DNA from: Channa striata
Taxonomy: Eukaryota; Chordata; Actinopteri; Anabantiformes; Channidae
Direction of reading: 5' to 3'
DNA length: 64,000 nucleotides
Assembly (NCBI GenBank): GCA_033026295.1
Contig: CM065182.1
Span: 11,594,001 to 11,658,000 of the forward strand
Shown here one piece after another: positions 38,580 through 50,820 of this stretch. Numbering within the stretch: position 1 is the stretch's first letter; every line of letters starts with the position of its first letter. The notes under the pieces are model-generated. The model worked only from the letters and a program-made list of their open reading frames with translations. It did no database searches and was not told the origin of the DNA. Made by a program: the position numbers and the translations under genes.

Positions 38580-38965
38580 GTTACATCCACACTTCCACAC
38601 TTAATGCAATATTTTGTAGGACCCCTTTGACAGGAATTACAGCTAATTCCTGGCCAAGTTGGATCATCTCAAGTTGTGTCCATCTCCAGGTTTCTCCACA
38701 TTTGTTTTATGGTGGTACCGTCAAAGTCACTCAGACACAGTGTTAAGGTCTAGCTTAGTCTCATTCGACCTCACCAGTCTCTTGCTGAAGAGCTTGAACA
38801 AGCTTTCTTCAAGGACCTCTTTGTCTCTCTGTCTCCCTCTGTTCCTGCCACTGGCTCCAATGCCGTGATCCTGCCACAACCATGCTTCATTGTAGGATTG
38901 TATTAGCAGGTGATGAGAAGTGCCTGGTGTATATGTCGAATAGTTTTGCTTAATGGTTTTGGTTT
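38580..38965 (-). mobile_element. Tc1-like DNA transposon remnant
   Basis: On the plus strand CACTTAATGCAATATTTTGT, AGGACCCCTTTGACAGGAAT and TACAGCT follow the order of a common teleost Tc1-like element. Further on, CCATGCTTCATTGTAGGATT, GTATTAGCAGGTGATGAGAA and GTGCCTGGT match its transposase region read in reverse, so the dead transposase lies on the minus strand. Large parts are missing between the two blocks, and no inverted terminal repeats are visible. It lies 300 bp upstream of the spry3 coding exon, presumably in its intron. Confidence 0.65.
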
Positions 38966-39049
38966 TTGATGAGTGTTATCAGTGTTATTTTAGTTATCTA
39001 AATTCCACCTGGCAAGTTCCCAGCAGCCTGTAAAATGCATTTTATTCAA

Positions 39050-39170
39050 AATGGCTTCCATCCAGCCAATCTCCTGTGGAGGCATAATTAATGGCGTGCC
39101 GCAGAGTATGGTCATCCTTTCAAACAAAGAGTCCCAGTTTCTATGAAAAGTCCCGGGGATCCAGTTTTTT
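39050..39170. promoter_or_regulatory. candidate conserved noncoding block upstream of spry3
   Basis: ATGGCTTCCATCCAGCCAAT, GGAGGCATAATTAATGGCG, TGCCGCAGAGTATGGTCATC and CTTTCAAACAAAGAGTCCC are unique, balanced sequence directly beyond the Tc1 remnant. Position suggests, but does not show, a spry3 enhancer. Confidence 0.25.
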
Positions 39171-39479
39171 CACTTCTCAGATATTTGAGGCCACAGTGCT
39201 CAGTGGAACACTAAACATTTTAGAAAAACTATTAAAGCCTTTTCCTAATTTATAGATGCTTGAATTTCATGCATGTTTTTTGTCCTGATACGCTGTGGGA
39301 ATAATATGACCTTTTCAAAAATAGCTGTGTGTCATTTTACATCCAATAAATTCAATGGCAGGACCCTCCCGAACCAACCAATCAACTAAGCAACATAAAT
39401 ACAGAATTGCACACTCATATAAACATATCCATACATGATTGGCTAAAAACTCACAAAGAAACTGCACTTTTGCCAAGTA

Positions 39480-39620
39480 TCCAAGGGGGGAGAGGAAATT
39501 GGCTTCCTCCTCACTGGGCTGGTGCTCTCAGAAATTATTTAGGCCAAATGGAAATTTGTGTAAAACAGCATGTGATAAGATCGAGAAAAGAGGCTAAAAT
39601 CAAGAGCAGGAGCTAAACAT
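39480..39620. promoter_or_regulatory. candidate conserved noncoding block upstream of spry3
   Basis: GGAAATTGGCTTCCTCCTCA, CTGGGCTGGTGCTCTC, GAAATTATTTAGGCC and GCATGTGATAAGATCGAG. TGATAAGATC includes a GATA-factor core (TGATAAG), and GGAAATT/TTCCTCC gives ETS-type GGAA cores. Confidence 0.2.
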
Positions 39621-40539
39621 CAGCTGTTTGTCCACTAAAAGATTTTTTTAAAAAAAGGCTTTCACATCATTTACACATCCACACTATACAGTAAGAACAA
39701 AATAATTATTATTTTATTATTATCCTTAGTTTTTTAGGCAAATGGCAGATAAAGTATTACATTCTTGGAACCCTCTGTTTAAAAATATGAAATTATTTGA
39801 CCATGATTTTAACGTTATTGTCAGATCACCATTCAGCATCTGACTCCATTGATCCTGATGAAACTAGATGGTCTGTGTGTGACACGTCAGTGTCATATGG
39901 CATATTTAAATTAGTCCAGCAGAGAGACTGTCAAAAATCCCTATGATTTCAATCCATTTTCAATTGTGACTGTTTCAAATTGTGCTCAGATGATATTTTC
40001 AACTAGTTGTTTTCGACCCTTGAGTTTCTTTTAACATGTAAACCTAAAAAGATTTTGTATAAATCAGTACTGATGATTACACTATACATTCTTTATTCTT
40101 AAAGATGCTGACATGCTTTTTGGGTTAAAATTGTTTTAATGAGAATGTATCATGATTTCAAAAAAAGTGCATATTGTGACAAATAAGCTAATTCATTGAG
40201 CCAAGCTCAACATCAAGAAAGAAAAGAAAAATACATATGTTCAAATTAAATAATCAAAAGTATAATTAAAAGTATTACAGATTATAGAGTCACCACTTTT
40301 GATTAAATCATAAAAGGCAATTATAACAAACTATTATAATAAACTAATGTCAGTTAATGTCAGTACAACCAAACAGCCAAACCAACAGCGGCTTCTGGAA
40401 AATGTAGTGCAAAATCAGAAGGAGCCAACACAAGCGGATAAAACCCAAAATATGGCAATCCATCAAGAGATAAAGATTATTAGCAAGCTGTGAACCAAAA
40501 ATGAAAACAAAACTTACTGTCCTCCAGACTTTCCAAGGA

Positions 40540-40850
40540 GAGACTTTTGAACAAACTGTGGCAGCCTTAGCATTGAGGTTCCTGTTAATTCAGCCCCTTT
40601 CTGTTTATCTCTCCAATCCCTCCTTCCAGAGGTCCAGCCATAAAGCAGCAGATAAGGAGACCCAGGTTGGTTATGTGAGGATGCATTTTCAAATTAGTCC
40701 GAGGAGAGAGGAGAAGTCCTGGTGACTAATCTCATCAGGGGGAGCAGTGGCCACGGCTCGCTCATCCTCTGTTCGCCTATCAGCCCATCGAATTGTTAAA
40801 AAGAAGAGGGCTGCAGCGCATCTCCATGACCTCATTTCTACTCTCTGGTT
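40540..40850. promoter_or_regulatory. candidate conserved noncoding block upstream of spry3
   Basis: A 300-bp island of balanced unique sequence: GAGGTTCCTGTTAATTCAGC, GCAGCAGATAAGGAGACC, CAAATTAGTCCGAGGAG, TGGTGACTAATCTCATCAGG, CCATCGAATTGTTAAAAAG. Contains AGATAAGG (GATA type) and CTAATC (OTX type) cores. It lies about 2.5 kb upstream of the spry3 coding exon and is the most extensive such block on that side. Confidence 0.35.
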
Positions 40851-41066
40851 GAGCCAGTATGAATGTCAGTGTGAATGCTGTTACTACAGGGCAGTTTGGT
40901 GCATAAAATACCTGGTTTAATGGTCCTAGTAAAAGCACATGACCTGGATCTGCTACACTAATTGGCCCTGAGGGTTGAGGTTGTGTTTTGGGTGATGGTG
41001 CTCAATATGTTCTTTAAGGGTGTGTCTGTTATCAGACCTCCTGCAACAACCGCTGGGATGAGGAAT

Positions 41067-41088
41067 GTGTGTGTGTGTGTGTGTGTGT
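41067..41088. repeat. (GT)n microsatellite
   Basis: Eleven uninterrupted GT units. Confidence 0.85.
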
Positions 41089-44071
41089 TAGTAGCAGCAG
41101 ACAGCATGCCCCCATGTGTGTGTGTGATTTTTAAAAGACTCTGGGTACATGAGTTCCCAAACATGGTTTCCATGGACACATCCTCCAGCAGGGATGATTA
41201 TTACAAACCACAGCAGCCATTTACTTACTACAGAGACTATTAATCATTATTTGTCTATGATAATCTCACAGACTGAAAACTTTACAAAACTCTAAAAATG
41301 CTTATACATGTTTAAAACTTAAATTCTCCTTAAAAACTTTAAGTTGGGGGAAAAATAACATGAAGGTTGATGGGGATGGGGCCTAAAGATGCAGGAGCTA
41401 AAACAAACAATTTCACTAACTTGACAACCTGATCTGTTGAATAGAGAATGAAATATAAAAGAAACAACTTTATTTCAATAGAGGCCTGAATAATAATAAA
41501 AATGAAGCCCTAAAATACATATGCATATTGTGGCCTCTTTAAAGTGTGACTGTGCGGGGAAAAAAGTTACTTTATTTTGAAGGAGGATTTTCTTTCTAAC
41601 CAGTCGCATACTTATTACTTATGATGCATACTAAATAATTTATGCCTGATTAATAGATTTTGGTGTTAATGCTTGAGTGCTTGTTCAGATTCAATCCTGC
41701 CAAGGTACTTATAGTCACTAACTTTCTTCTCCAACCATTTCACGACCCCTCAATAATATTTTACTGTACTGAACACATGTTGGTGGCAGAGGAGGTTTGC
41801 AAGTTATAAAGTTTATTTTTTAAACACTTATCTTTTTTGCTGTCTTACATTTTCCATTTATTACTCTTCACTTTTCCTAATTTCATGTGTAACTTTTAAA
41901 AATGGACGTCTGTGAGGCAAACTGAAGTGAAAGCCGAACATTCAGAGGGAGCTGTTGTTTGAAAAGGCTGTCACGGGTAACCTGAGGATGGACCTCTGTG
42001 CTTAGGGAGTATCAGTAATGACTGAGCCTCGGCCCTGGAATGGACACACATACGTACAACTCCATTGCTCCATTGCTCTTTTCCAGAAAAACACACTTTA
42101 TACACCATTTCAAACAGAAAGAGTTGCAGTACAGAGTGTTAGCCTGTGCATTATGTTGCATGCAAATATAAGCATGGAAATATAAGGAAAATTATGGTTT
42201 GGGGTAAATATAAATAAATCCATTGCATCTGAATTCACTGCTGAGTTGTTTTGCACTGAACAAGATCCTTCCCCAATCTTGAGCAACTGTGACTCCTTGA
42301 ACGTCCCATTAAAACATTAAATTGATTGATTGACTGATGTCACTTTGTTAGCGTATTAACTGCTCCTTAGTGTACAACAAATATGTTTTGCACATTTGTG
42401 TTTAGTACTGTATCAGCATATTTTTAACATGCAAAATTGAAAACATATGTACAAACAATGACCTAGTCCCATTACAGTTATATTTCCTTCAGAATGTGTT
42501 TGTGGACGTTTAGTATATAGAGTATTTTTTATGAAATAGAGATAATCAGTTTGTTTTCCATCATTACCAATGAAGCAACTTTGAATTAGAATATATGTAG
42601 AGAAGGATATTGCAAAAACTCAAAAGACAAAAATATTTTTAGTTTTTAATTCTGCTGTTCACTGTACAATGCCTGAACAAAAGTTTCATTCATCCTTGAA
42701 GTATTAACCAAAAATGGCAATAGAAGGAAGGGTAACTGTAGAGTTAAACAGTTTGTGGATATAAAAAAAAGCTGATTCACATGTCAAAAAGTAACTTATT
42801 GACTGTCCAGATTCCTTGTCTGCCCACTGACTCTTTGACTTCCGCTGTGTCTGGACGGCTGCTAATGAACAGAGCATCGCTGCATCTCTCACGGATGACA
42901 TCATGACTTGAGGATATTTGGAAACTGCCTGCAGTTACCCTTCACCATGGAATGAGGAGGGGTTGTCCTCTTCTTTTCTGACTTCCTCTCCTCCCCTCAT
43001 TTCTCCACTATCATCTCACTTCCTCCATCACATCACCTTTACTACCTCCCTACACGCTCGCATTTCATCCTTTTTGAGCTTTCCTGTCCTTCGCCATCCT
43101 CACTTTCTCCTCTGTGTGTCTCCACTGTGTTAAACACATTTATTGAGGTGAATGTGTTGTCTTAAATCAGGTCCCCAAAATTAGGAAGCGACAAGAATTC
43201 TGCTTGTGATTTGGCTGAGATAATAAGAGATTCTTTACCTTCTGAACATTCACTCTGCCAGTGAGCTGAGCATCTTAAGAGAAAGTAAAGCAGGTGTGTT
43301 CACAGGGGAAATGGGTGGAGAAATGGACGGAATGACAATGCTAGTTTCTTTTGCAACGGTGTATAAGGTGAGTGTGTCGAAGAGTGTGTTTTATGTTGTT
43401 CTACAGTCATATGAAGCCGCACTTTCTGCTTTAGTTGGACTGTAACGAGGCAAACGAGCCCCAGGAGTAAAATAGACTCATTAAGTCAGAGGTAAAGCAA
43501 ATAGTTAGTTAGTGTATCTCATTAAAATTAGTGCAATTATAAGTTTATATGTTAGTCTAAGCAAAGTTCACTTTATTTGTTTAGTGTATTTCTGATAAGT
43601 ATATGAGAGTATATAAGTATATAATTCTCTTAATTTTGGTTTACTAAGTTGAATGTTCTATTTTTGTAAAGGTAGATCAATAGTAGTTCAAATCTAATCA
43701 GAAAAAGTTTTTCCAAGAAAGAGACCCAACTTGATTCCCTTTGAAAACAACAGGACCCTAATCTGATTGCCGTAGACTAAATTTGATTTGGTCTCCATTG
43801 TTAGAAAAATAGCAGGCCTGTGACAAACTCTGTCACAACCTGAAACTTCAGTTTACTTTAACTTTGCATAGTCCAGCATTGTGGATTTGAAATGAAACTT
43901 GAATTGAATCACTTGAATTTGCATTTTTGTTCACTGTGATGGACAACACATTTGTTGCCTAAAGCCATCCTTACATGAGTGTGGTTGAAAGTTCTGACTT
44001 AGGTATTAATATTATACCATGTGGAAAATCTTAAAACTTTGGATATAATGAAAAAAAAACATTAGACAATA

Positions 44072-44293
44072 TCAACAAAACCCAATCAAGTTAATGGACA
44101 AAGAGAATGTTAGCAGGTCAAAACGCCTGACTGCAGTGCTCCCAGCTTTTCTACGTTGGTGATTGTCAGGCTCTAAGACCCAGGGGCCTTTCTCCTGATG
44201 CCCTCCGGGAGCACAGCAGGATTGAATGACCATAAACTGGATGAGATACCGGATGTGCCGAATCTGACCCCAACGGAAAGACTGAAATAGACA
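44072..44293 (-). other. exon-like open segment after a long polypyrimidine tract
   Basis: On the minus strand a roughly 80-nt C/T-rich tract (complement of about 44305-44385) leads into two candidate acceptors, CTGCAG (AG at the complement of 44294-44295) and ATTTCAG (44282-44283). Both enter the same open frame, which runs to a TGA at 44072 and includes RWGQIRHIRYLIQFMVIQS. I do not recognise the peptide. The open frame also extends upstream through the pyrimidine tract as low-complexity Ser/Pro/Leu, which argues that the openness is partly compositional. Confidence 0.15.
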
Positions 44294-45354
44294 CTGCAGA
44301 CCAGCAAGTCCAGGCACAGGGGGAGAGAGGGGAGGAGGGGAGGGAGGCCGGAGAACAAGAGGTAGGAAAGAAGAAGGAAACGTGGTAATACCAACAAAAA
44401 AATGAAAGACAGATATAAAGACAGAGCGATGAACAAATCTGGGGATATTCAAAACAAGCATGTGAGGAAGTAGTTATTAGGAATTACTGGAAAATCTCCT
44501 CAGCTGTCCTAAACTGTTCGAGTTATTAGCACTATTGTTGCATCTAATGATGTCTGTGATTATTGCTGATGAAGATAATACGACTCGCTCTTTATTGTAG
44601 AAATTAGACGTGGCCATGCCAGCACCAGCTTGAGTTGCATGTTGGAGCTTTAGGTAAAGACAAAATTTAAGCCGTGAGTTTTTTTTTTTTTCCGTTCCTA
44701 CTGAAAGACTGCCATTGTCTAAAATATCTTTTGGAGAAAAAAAAAGACTTCTTCCTGCAGTGGAAATAACTTTGGTCTGCCAAATAATCCGGGGAATGTA
44801 ATGGCAAAACAATGATCAGGAAGACAGGATAAACAGAAAACATGTGGAGATAAACTGAAAAGGTATTTGGCTTAAGTCAGCTGTCACTCCATGATCAGAG
44901 TGCCAGACAAACTGTTATCCTGTAGTTGGGTTCCTCACTTTTTAGTCAAAGGTCAGAGTCTGTGATCTGTCCAATCTTTCTACTTTAAAAACAAAATGAA
45001 TAATCCGCTAACAAGTTAGTTAAGACCAACTTCCTTTAGGGAAAAAATACATTTAATTTAATTCTCAAATAAAGAAGTCAGGGGCTTTTCCTTTACTTCA
45101 ATAGAGTCTGGGGTTTTCTTGTGACATCATGTGGCCTTTGAAAAAACTACATCTTCTGTCTTAGTGGTTCCTTCACTTTGTGCTGTTTCACTTCCTGTAG
45201 ATCTATGAATTGCTAACAATATAGGAAATCCTTGTATCTGTGTATAATAGTGTTTTCAATTAGAAACAAAGCAGGAGGCTCCGGAGGTTTGGGTGCGACG
45301 GCCACTGACTGCAGGAATACCGCTTGGATCTGTGGTTCCTGCAGCTCCTGTAGA

Positions 45355-45357
45355 TGT

Positions 45358-45394
<37 letters not shown>
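45355..45394. repeat. (TG)n microsatellite
   Basis: About 15 perfect TG units preceded by a TGTGTGTATG variant. Confidence 0.9.
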
Positions 45395-45400
<6 letters not shown>

Positions 45401-47776
45401 CACAGAAATGTATTTTTCACAAACAGTTTTCACTGTGACTCTCTTCTCTCATTCTTCTAGTTTGTGCTCCTGTAGTGCATTAGTCAGTGCATTAGCTCTT
45501 TTGTTGCACTGAATCCCTCCATCTCTCCATCCAACTATCCATCTGCTTCACCATTTGTTGACCTATCCACTATATTCCTTCACTCCTCACATCCCATCCT
45601 CTTCCCTCCATCCATCCATCTCTGGTCAATCCCTCTTCCTAACTCTAGCACTCTTCTTGTCCCATTCACTGTCTTTCTCACCCTCTGTCCCTCCCATTAA
45701 TCCGTAATCATCATTTGCTCGTCCACCCACCCCTCCAGTCCCACCCCAGCGGAGATGGATATTGACATTCTGCATCCGACCTTGAGGACAATCAATCTGA
45801 ACCCCATATGTCCCCATCACAGTTAAACGCACGTGTATTCACACACACATACACACACACATAATCTGCTAAAACAGAGCTCTAGGACTAATGTTAACAC
45901 GCATCCTAACAATGAGCTGAAATGAATCTTTCTGCTCTGTGAAGCACAACATGTCTCTCACTGATTCTAAGGAGTGTGAAGTTGCTTAACGTTCTCCAGG
46001 AGTCAGAAAACTACATGTTATTTCTGACAAATAATCATCATGGCAAGTATGTCTACGGGGAGCAAAGAAAGTCACCACTGACATGTCTACAGACAGAAAT
46101 CTATCACTTTGTCCATCCACAGGCCCAAACACACAAAGCAATATTTAATCGTAATGAACACTATCATCTGTGTGATGTGCATTTACAGAGCAGACGTATC
46201 GATGGCATTTTTAAAGGGTTAAACCTGAAACCAAGACCATCCTTCCTTGACTGACATTTGACTCCAGTCAAAGTATGAAAAGATATTTAGGTGGCGTCTT
46301 TCTGCTTTTGAATTTTATGTGTTGTATCGAGGCTTAAAACAATCATAACAGCCACCTCCTCATCTACAACATGTATGAATGTTGAAGAATCGGAGCTACG
46401 ACCAGTATGGAGTCTGTTCCCACACAGATTCACCCTCGTGCTTTTATCTCTTTTCAAACTTCTTGGAATAATCTGATGACAAATTTTCTGCAAGTAGTCC
46501 AAAGCAGCCAAAAGTGACATTGATCCAAAAGACTAAGGCTTAAGAACTGCACATCTTTATAGCACGTCAGTGACGGTGCTCATTGGTTTTAATATGAAGT
46601 TGTTGTGTTATTTCCCATAATTTAAAAAATCCCATTAAATCTTTGGAATAATAAATGTTTGTATGTGTGTTGTGAATAATGGCTGCCTGAACACGAGGAA
46701 AATGAAACAAACATATTCGAAGATTCAAAGGCTGTTTCCAACGTTGCTACAATCCATTGAATAATTCCTTATTAGTATTATTATTATAATTTTTAATTTC
46801 AGATGGAACTGTGTCATTTTCAAGGTCACACAAATCATCAATAGTTCATCAGCAGATCAAATGGCGACAGGATTAATTTATGCTTACCTCTGACTGGTGG
46901 GAGATCCATTCCTGCTGTGGAGAGCTGGGGCTGTCCTGATTGTACGTGCGTCTGTGTGCAAAAAGTATCCCTACAATATCCCTTTAATGACCTAACTTCT
47001 TTTCTCTTTTTCTTTGCGGAATCCTCTGATAAATTAATTTTGGTCTTATAGTACTTTCTTAAGTGTAATTTGTACTTTAAAATTGATTTATGTTGCTGTA
47101 GGGACTTATTTAGCTAAAATATTTGTACAGTATTGCCCTACGGAAATTTTATAAGGTTGCTAAAGCCTGTTGTCTTAAGGGCGTGTGAAACTTAGCGAGG
47201 TATAGGCCTGGGAGGATGCTCGTTCTGAGCGTGGCGCACCCTCCTCCTTCTCTTCCTCCTCCTCTTCCCAGAGCTCTTCCAGCCCGGTGCGTCCTCCTGA
47301 GGTCACCTCCTCCTCCGCCTCCAAGAAAAACCCGAAAACAGTGCCTCTCATACACGCACATCTAAGGGCTCCACACGCTGTCCACGATGGTAAGATGATC
47401 AAGTTGAGATGCTTGTGATGTGAAGATCCTGTCTAAGGACAGGTACAGTTTTGTTGTAATGTTCTTATACCTGCAGTTTTCAGAAAAAGAGAAGTACTTC
47501 CGTGCAGATCAGACGATTTGCAGCAGCACAGTTTTTACTGATTTGAAAAGAAAGTAATGAAATGCTATTAGAGGTTGGAGTGAGAGGCTCCCAAAGTCAG
47601 AGACTGAATGAAGAACTTCAAAAACAATCTTCCTTTTTTCTCTTCAAAAACGTTTCTTTGCTCATGCTGTTGTAGTTTCCTCTCCTCTCCCGAGAGATGA
47701 ATGACTGAGAACTGGATGCTCTCTGTCACTCTTGCTCTCTTGCTTGCTCTCTTGCTTGCTCTCTCACTTTCTCACA

Positions 47777-47777
<1 letters not shown>

Positions 47778-47808
<31 letters not shown>
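47778..47808. repeat. (CA)n microsatellite with CTCTTGCTTG tandem repeats before it
   Basis: About 14 CA units. Just upstream (47733-47765) a GCTCTCTTGCTT unit is tandemly repeated. Confidence 0.85.
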
Positions 47809-47809
<1 letters not shown>

Positions 47810-48699
47810 CTCCCTTCCTCTTTCCCTACACCCTCCCTCTCCCTGAAATGAATTCAATTCATTCAGCTCTGCTTTATGAACATGACTGGGCAGAAGCTTG
47901 TATGTTCCTGAAACAAAAAAAAAAATGTAAATAGATTAGTTTATTCATTTATTTATTGCATTTGCAACATTTCTTTTTAAGTGGAAAGTCTAAGTCTCTA
48001 TCAGTGGCACCACAAAAGGCTATAAGGTAATCCAGTTCCATTTAAATAACATTTTCTATTTGCACTATACAAGGTACAACAACATATTACAAATTTCTGC
48101 CACCTCCATGTGATATATGCCTTTTTTTGACAGTGTGTTCTTTCAAACCTACAGTAATTTACATAAAATTTTATCCATATTGCTTTATTTTTTATGTTTT
48201 TTTTAATCTCCCTGCATTACACAGTAACTGCGAATGAAATGACTGCTAATAACAAAACTGGTATCTTAAAATTACAACAAAAGATGAATCCTACAAAAGA
48301 GTGAAAGGGTTGATGACTGTGGTTGTGGAACAAAGACTCCAATGAAAGACATAAGGTCCTTAAAATGACTAACAGCAGTTTCAGAAGTAGGTAGATCATA
48401 ACATTCACAGGTGTCCTGTGAATTAGTTACTTAGACTCTTGGTTTTACTATTTTAGTAAAGTTCACAGGTAGTTTGTGTTGCACATTGCAGGACAGCTAC
48501 AATATAATAATAATTATAATGGACAAATTGTTCCATCTGAAGTTTCACAGACTGAGCTCTCACATGTTTTAAAAGCTACTCTCTCACACCCGATGGCAAC
48601 TGAATTTAAATGATAGTTTTAATCTCAAGGCACTTGGATAAATTAATAATAACAACTTTTTTACAACTATTTTTAATACTAGTTTATAAATCCTTGGCA

Positions 48700-49340
48700 G
48701 TCAGTGCCTGATGTCTAGCACTTCATTTACAGATTGCTGACCTTAGGGACACCAAAAGGTCCAGAAGACACACAAAGAACAAAATGGAACAAAAAAAATG
48801 TTCACAACAATTGGGCTGATCAAGAACACACTCCAGGAAGAGGCTTACGTCCAAGGCATCAGAGAAGAGAAGACTTAATCTTGGTAAATGCTAAGGGTTT
48901 ACCCCAAAATATCAAGATATTAACAACTCTTAAACACCAAAAACATTGGAGTAGGAAAAAAGTATTTAAAAAATAACCTGCCTCATATAGACAGATGTTA
49001 TCAACTCGTACCAGAATGATTTGAAGATTCTAAAGAGACAGAGGTTTGAATAGAGTTTTTGAACATTGACAAAAGCTGCAAGTTCAGTTCTGAATTATTA
49101 TCCATTCAGATTTACCTAAATGCTTCAAAAACCACTTGGTTGCATTTCACAACCAGATGGACAATGACCTAAAAAATAATCAGCTAAAATTAATCAAACG
49201 GAGCTGTATTTGACTGCAAAAGAAGCCCAGCATCTGGCAATGTCTTTGTGTTCCAGACTCCAGGCAGTTGTTGGCTGCAAAAGATTTGTAACGGACAGCT
49301 AGTTTGTACAAATACATTTAAGACCCTAAAACGGTCTCAC
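48700..49340 (+). mobile_element. decayed Tc1-like transposase copy, internally deleted
   Basis: Landmarks of a very common teleost Tc1-like transposase occur in order on the plus strand: TGTTCACAACAATTGGGCTG, ATCAAGAACACACTCCAGGA, GTCCAAGGCATCAGAGAAG, AACACCAAAAACATTGGAG, CGTACCAGAATGATTTGAAG, GATTTACCTAAATGCTTCAA, CAGATGGACAATGACCTAAA, CTCCAGACTCCAGGCAGTTG and CTGCAAAAGATTTGTAAC. Compared with the usual 1.3-1.6 kb element the catalytic middle is largely missing. Stops and frameshifts break the frame; an 80-codon open piece (48734-48976) is a fossil. No terminal inverted repeats are evident. Confidence 0.75.
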
Positions 49341-50021
49341 CAAACTTATGAATATCATGAAAATAATTTACTTATTAAACCAACAGAGATAACAGTACGT
49401 GCACGTATCTTGACAAAAGAATCACTGTGAGCAGTTTGAATGCATCCATTATTTGATTGTCCTTTTTTGTGTGATGACACGTGGTGCATGGACTGACATG
49501 TTTTTGGGCTAGTGGGCATCATATGACTTTCACATCTCTGCCAAGCCCCCAGGGATGAATGGCACACCTGCTGGCATTGTTGCAAAGTGTTGATGATTAT
49601 ATTTTTACAAAATGTGATTTTGATGCTCACTATAAACGACTGGGAATTTATTATGAAAATTCAATAGTGGATAAGGGAGTTGACCAAATACAGCATAGGC
49701 ACCAATGTCTACTGCCTTACGACAATCTGGACCAGACTGGGTTTCTGTTGTGGAGCAGACTTTACTGTTGCAAAGCAAAGTGCAAAACCTGTTTTTCGCG
49801 ACACTCACGCTTCGGTTACTTACCTTAACTATGATTGTGACAATTTCGAAGACAGGGTTTCTTTTGTCATTCATTAATTCATTCTATGAGGAAAAGTGAC
49901 ATCACTGACAATATGCTGCATGACTGTAATATGAAGCTCTCCCTTTGTCTGTGTGTGTTCGCGTGTCTGTGTGTATGTGCCTGGCTAAGAGAGAGAGACA
50001 GGATGCCAATGACTGTGTGTA

Positions 50022-50022
<1 letters not shown>

Positions 50023-50057
<35 letters not shown>
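50023..50057. repeat. (GT)n microsatellite, compound
   Basis: About 17 GT units, then GCGTGTGCGTGCAC variants. Alternating purine-pyrimidine throughout. Confidence 0.85.
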
Positions 50058-50062
<5 letters not shown>

Positions 50063-50767
50063 GCGTGCACATGCACTGTTGTGTCGTTTTCGGTGTGCGC
50101 CCTTACTCAGCAAGTTGCTGCTGTAGGAAGACACACTAGTGTAGGCATACAAACACTCATGCACGTACACACATTAGGGTAACCGGACACTGGTCCCTAA
50201 TGGGCTTGGAGGGGAGCTCTGTTTCCTGTTGAGCTAAATATCTGAGATGAAACCAACTGCTGATAGAAACACACAAAGGGGAAATAAAAGCAAAATGTGA
50301 TTATTAAAGTTTTTGTTTGTTTGTTTGTTTTTGTTTTGTTTTTTGATAAAGGGTAAAGTGTGTTTTTGAATCGACATTTTACAAAACCACATCCCCACTG
50401 CAATTCAGAAACGGGATGTCAATTTGCAACATGAAAATGTATGCAGTGTTACACTTCGAATGCCGTCACTGACTTTCAGGAGCATTCAGGGATCCTCATT
50501 AATTCTGAGATTATCCTTAATGTTTTAGCCCTAGCAACCACCCAAAACACCTTGGCAACAAACAAGTTATGCTTTAGCAAAAAAGAAAACAAATGTGGCG
50601 TGTGTGGGGTTGGGTGTTCGTGTTCATGTGTGTGGATGTGTGAGAGCGATGGAGGGATGTTCTGGGTCAGGCAGAGATCAATGTCAAATGGCCTGGTTAA
50701 CAGCGTACAGCTGACAAAGTCATCCATTTCTGCCGGCCACCACTCTGGATGCACTCTTTCATTTTTG

Positions 50768-50773
<6 letters not shown>

Positions 50774-50820
<47 letters not shown>
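50774..50820. repeat. (GT)n(GA)n compound microsatellite
   Basis: About 17 GT units directly followed by about six GA units. Confidence 0.9.

Larger units (their letters stand above)
38966..48699. other. gene-free stretch upstream of spry3
   Basis: No credible gene beyond the weak exon-like segment at 44.1 kb. Contains three enhancer-like blocks (39.1-40.9 kb), C/T-rich tracts at about 42950-43130 and 45500-45730, another at 47220-47340, and (TG)n or (CA)n arrays at 41067-41088, 45365-45394 and about 47778-47808. Noncoding 5' exons of spry3 could lie here, but I could not pick one out. Confidence 0.5.

Noticed and set aside
44173..44436. Hydrophobic Leu/Phe/Ser frame that could be read as membrane segments
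   Set aside because: It translates a polypyrimidine tract; the apparent transmembrane character is compositional.
47220..47395. CT-rich block ending in CCACGATGGTAAG, resembling a first exon with a start codon at a splice donor
   Set aside because: The flanking sequence is a low-complexity CTCCTC tract and an ATG touching GTAAG is expected by chance; no promoter motif supports it.
49559..49899. Overlapping 64-90 codon frames on both strands after the Tc1-like remnant
   Set aside because: No motif agreement with a transposase and mutual overlap on both strands; likely chance frames.
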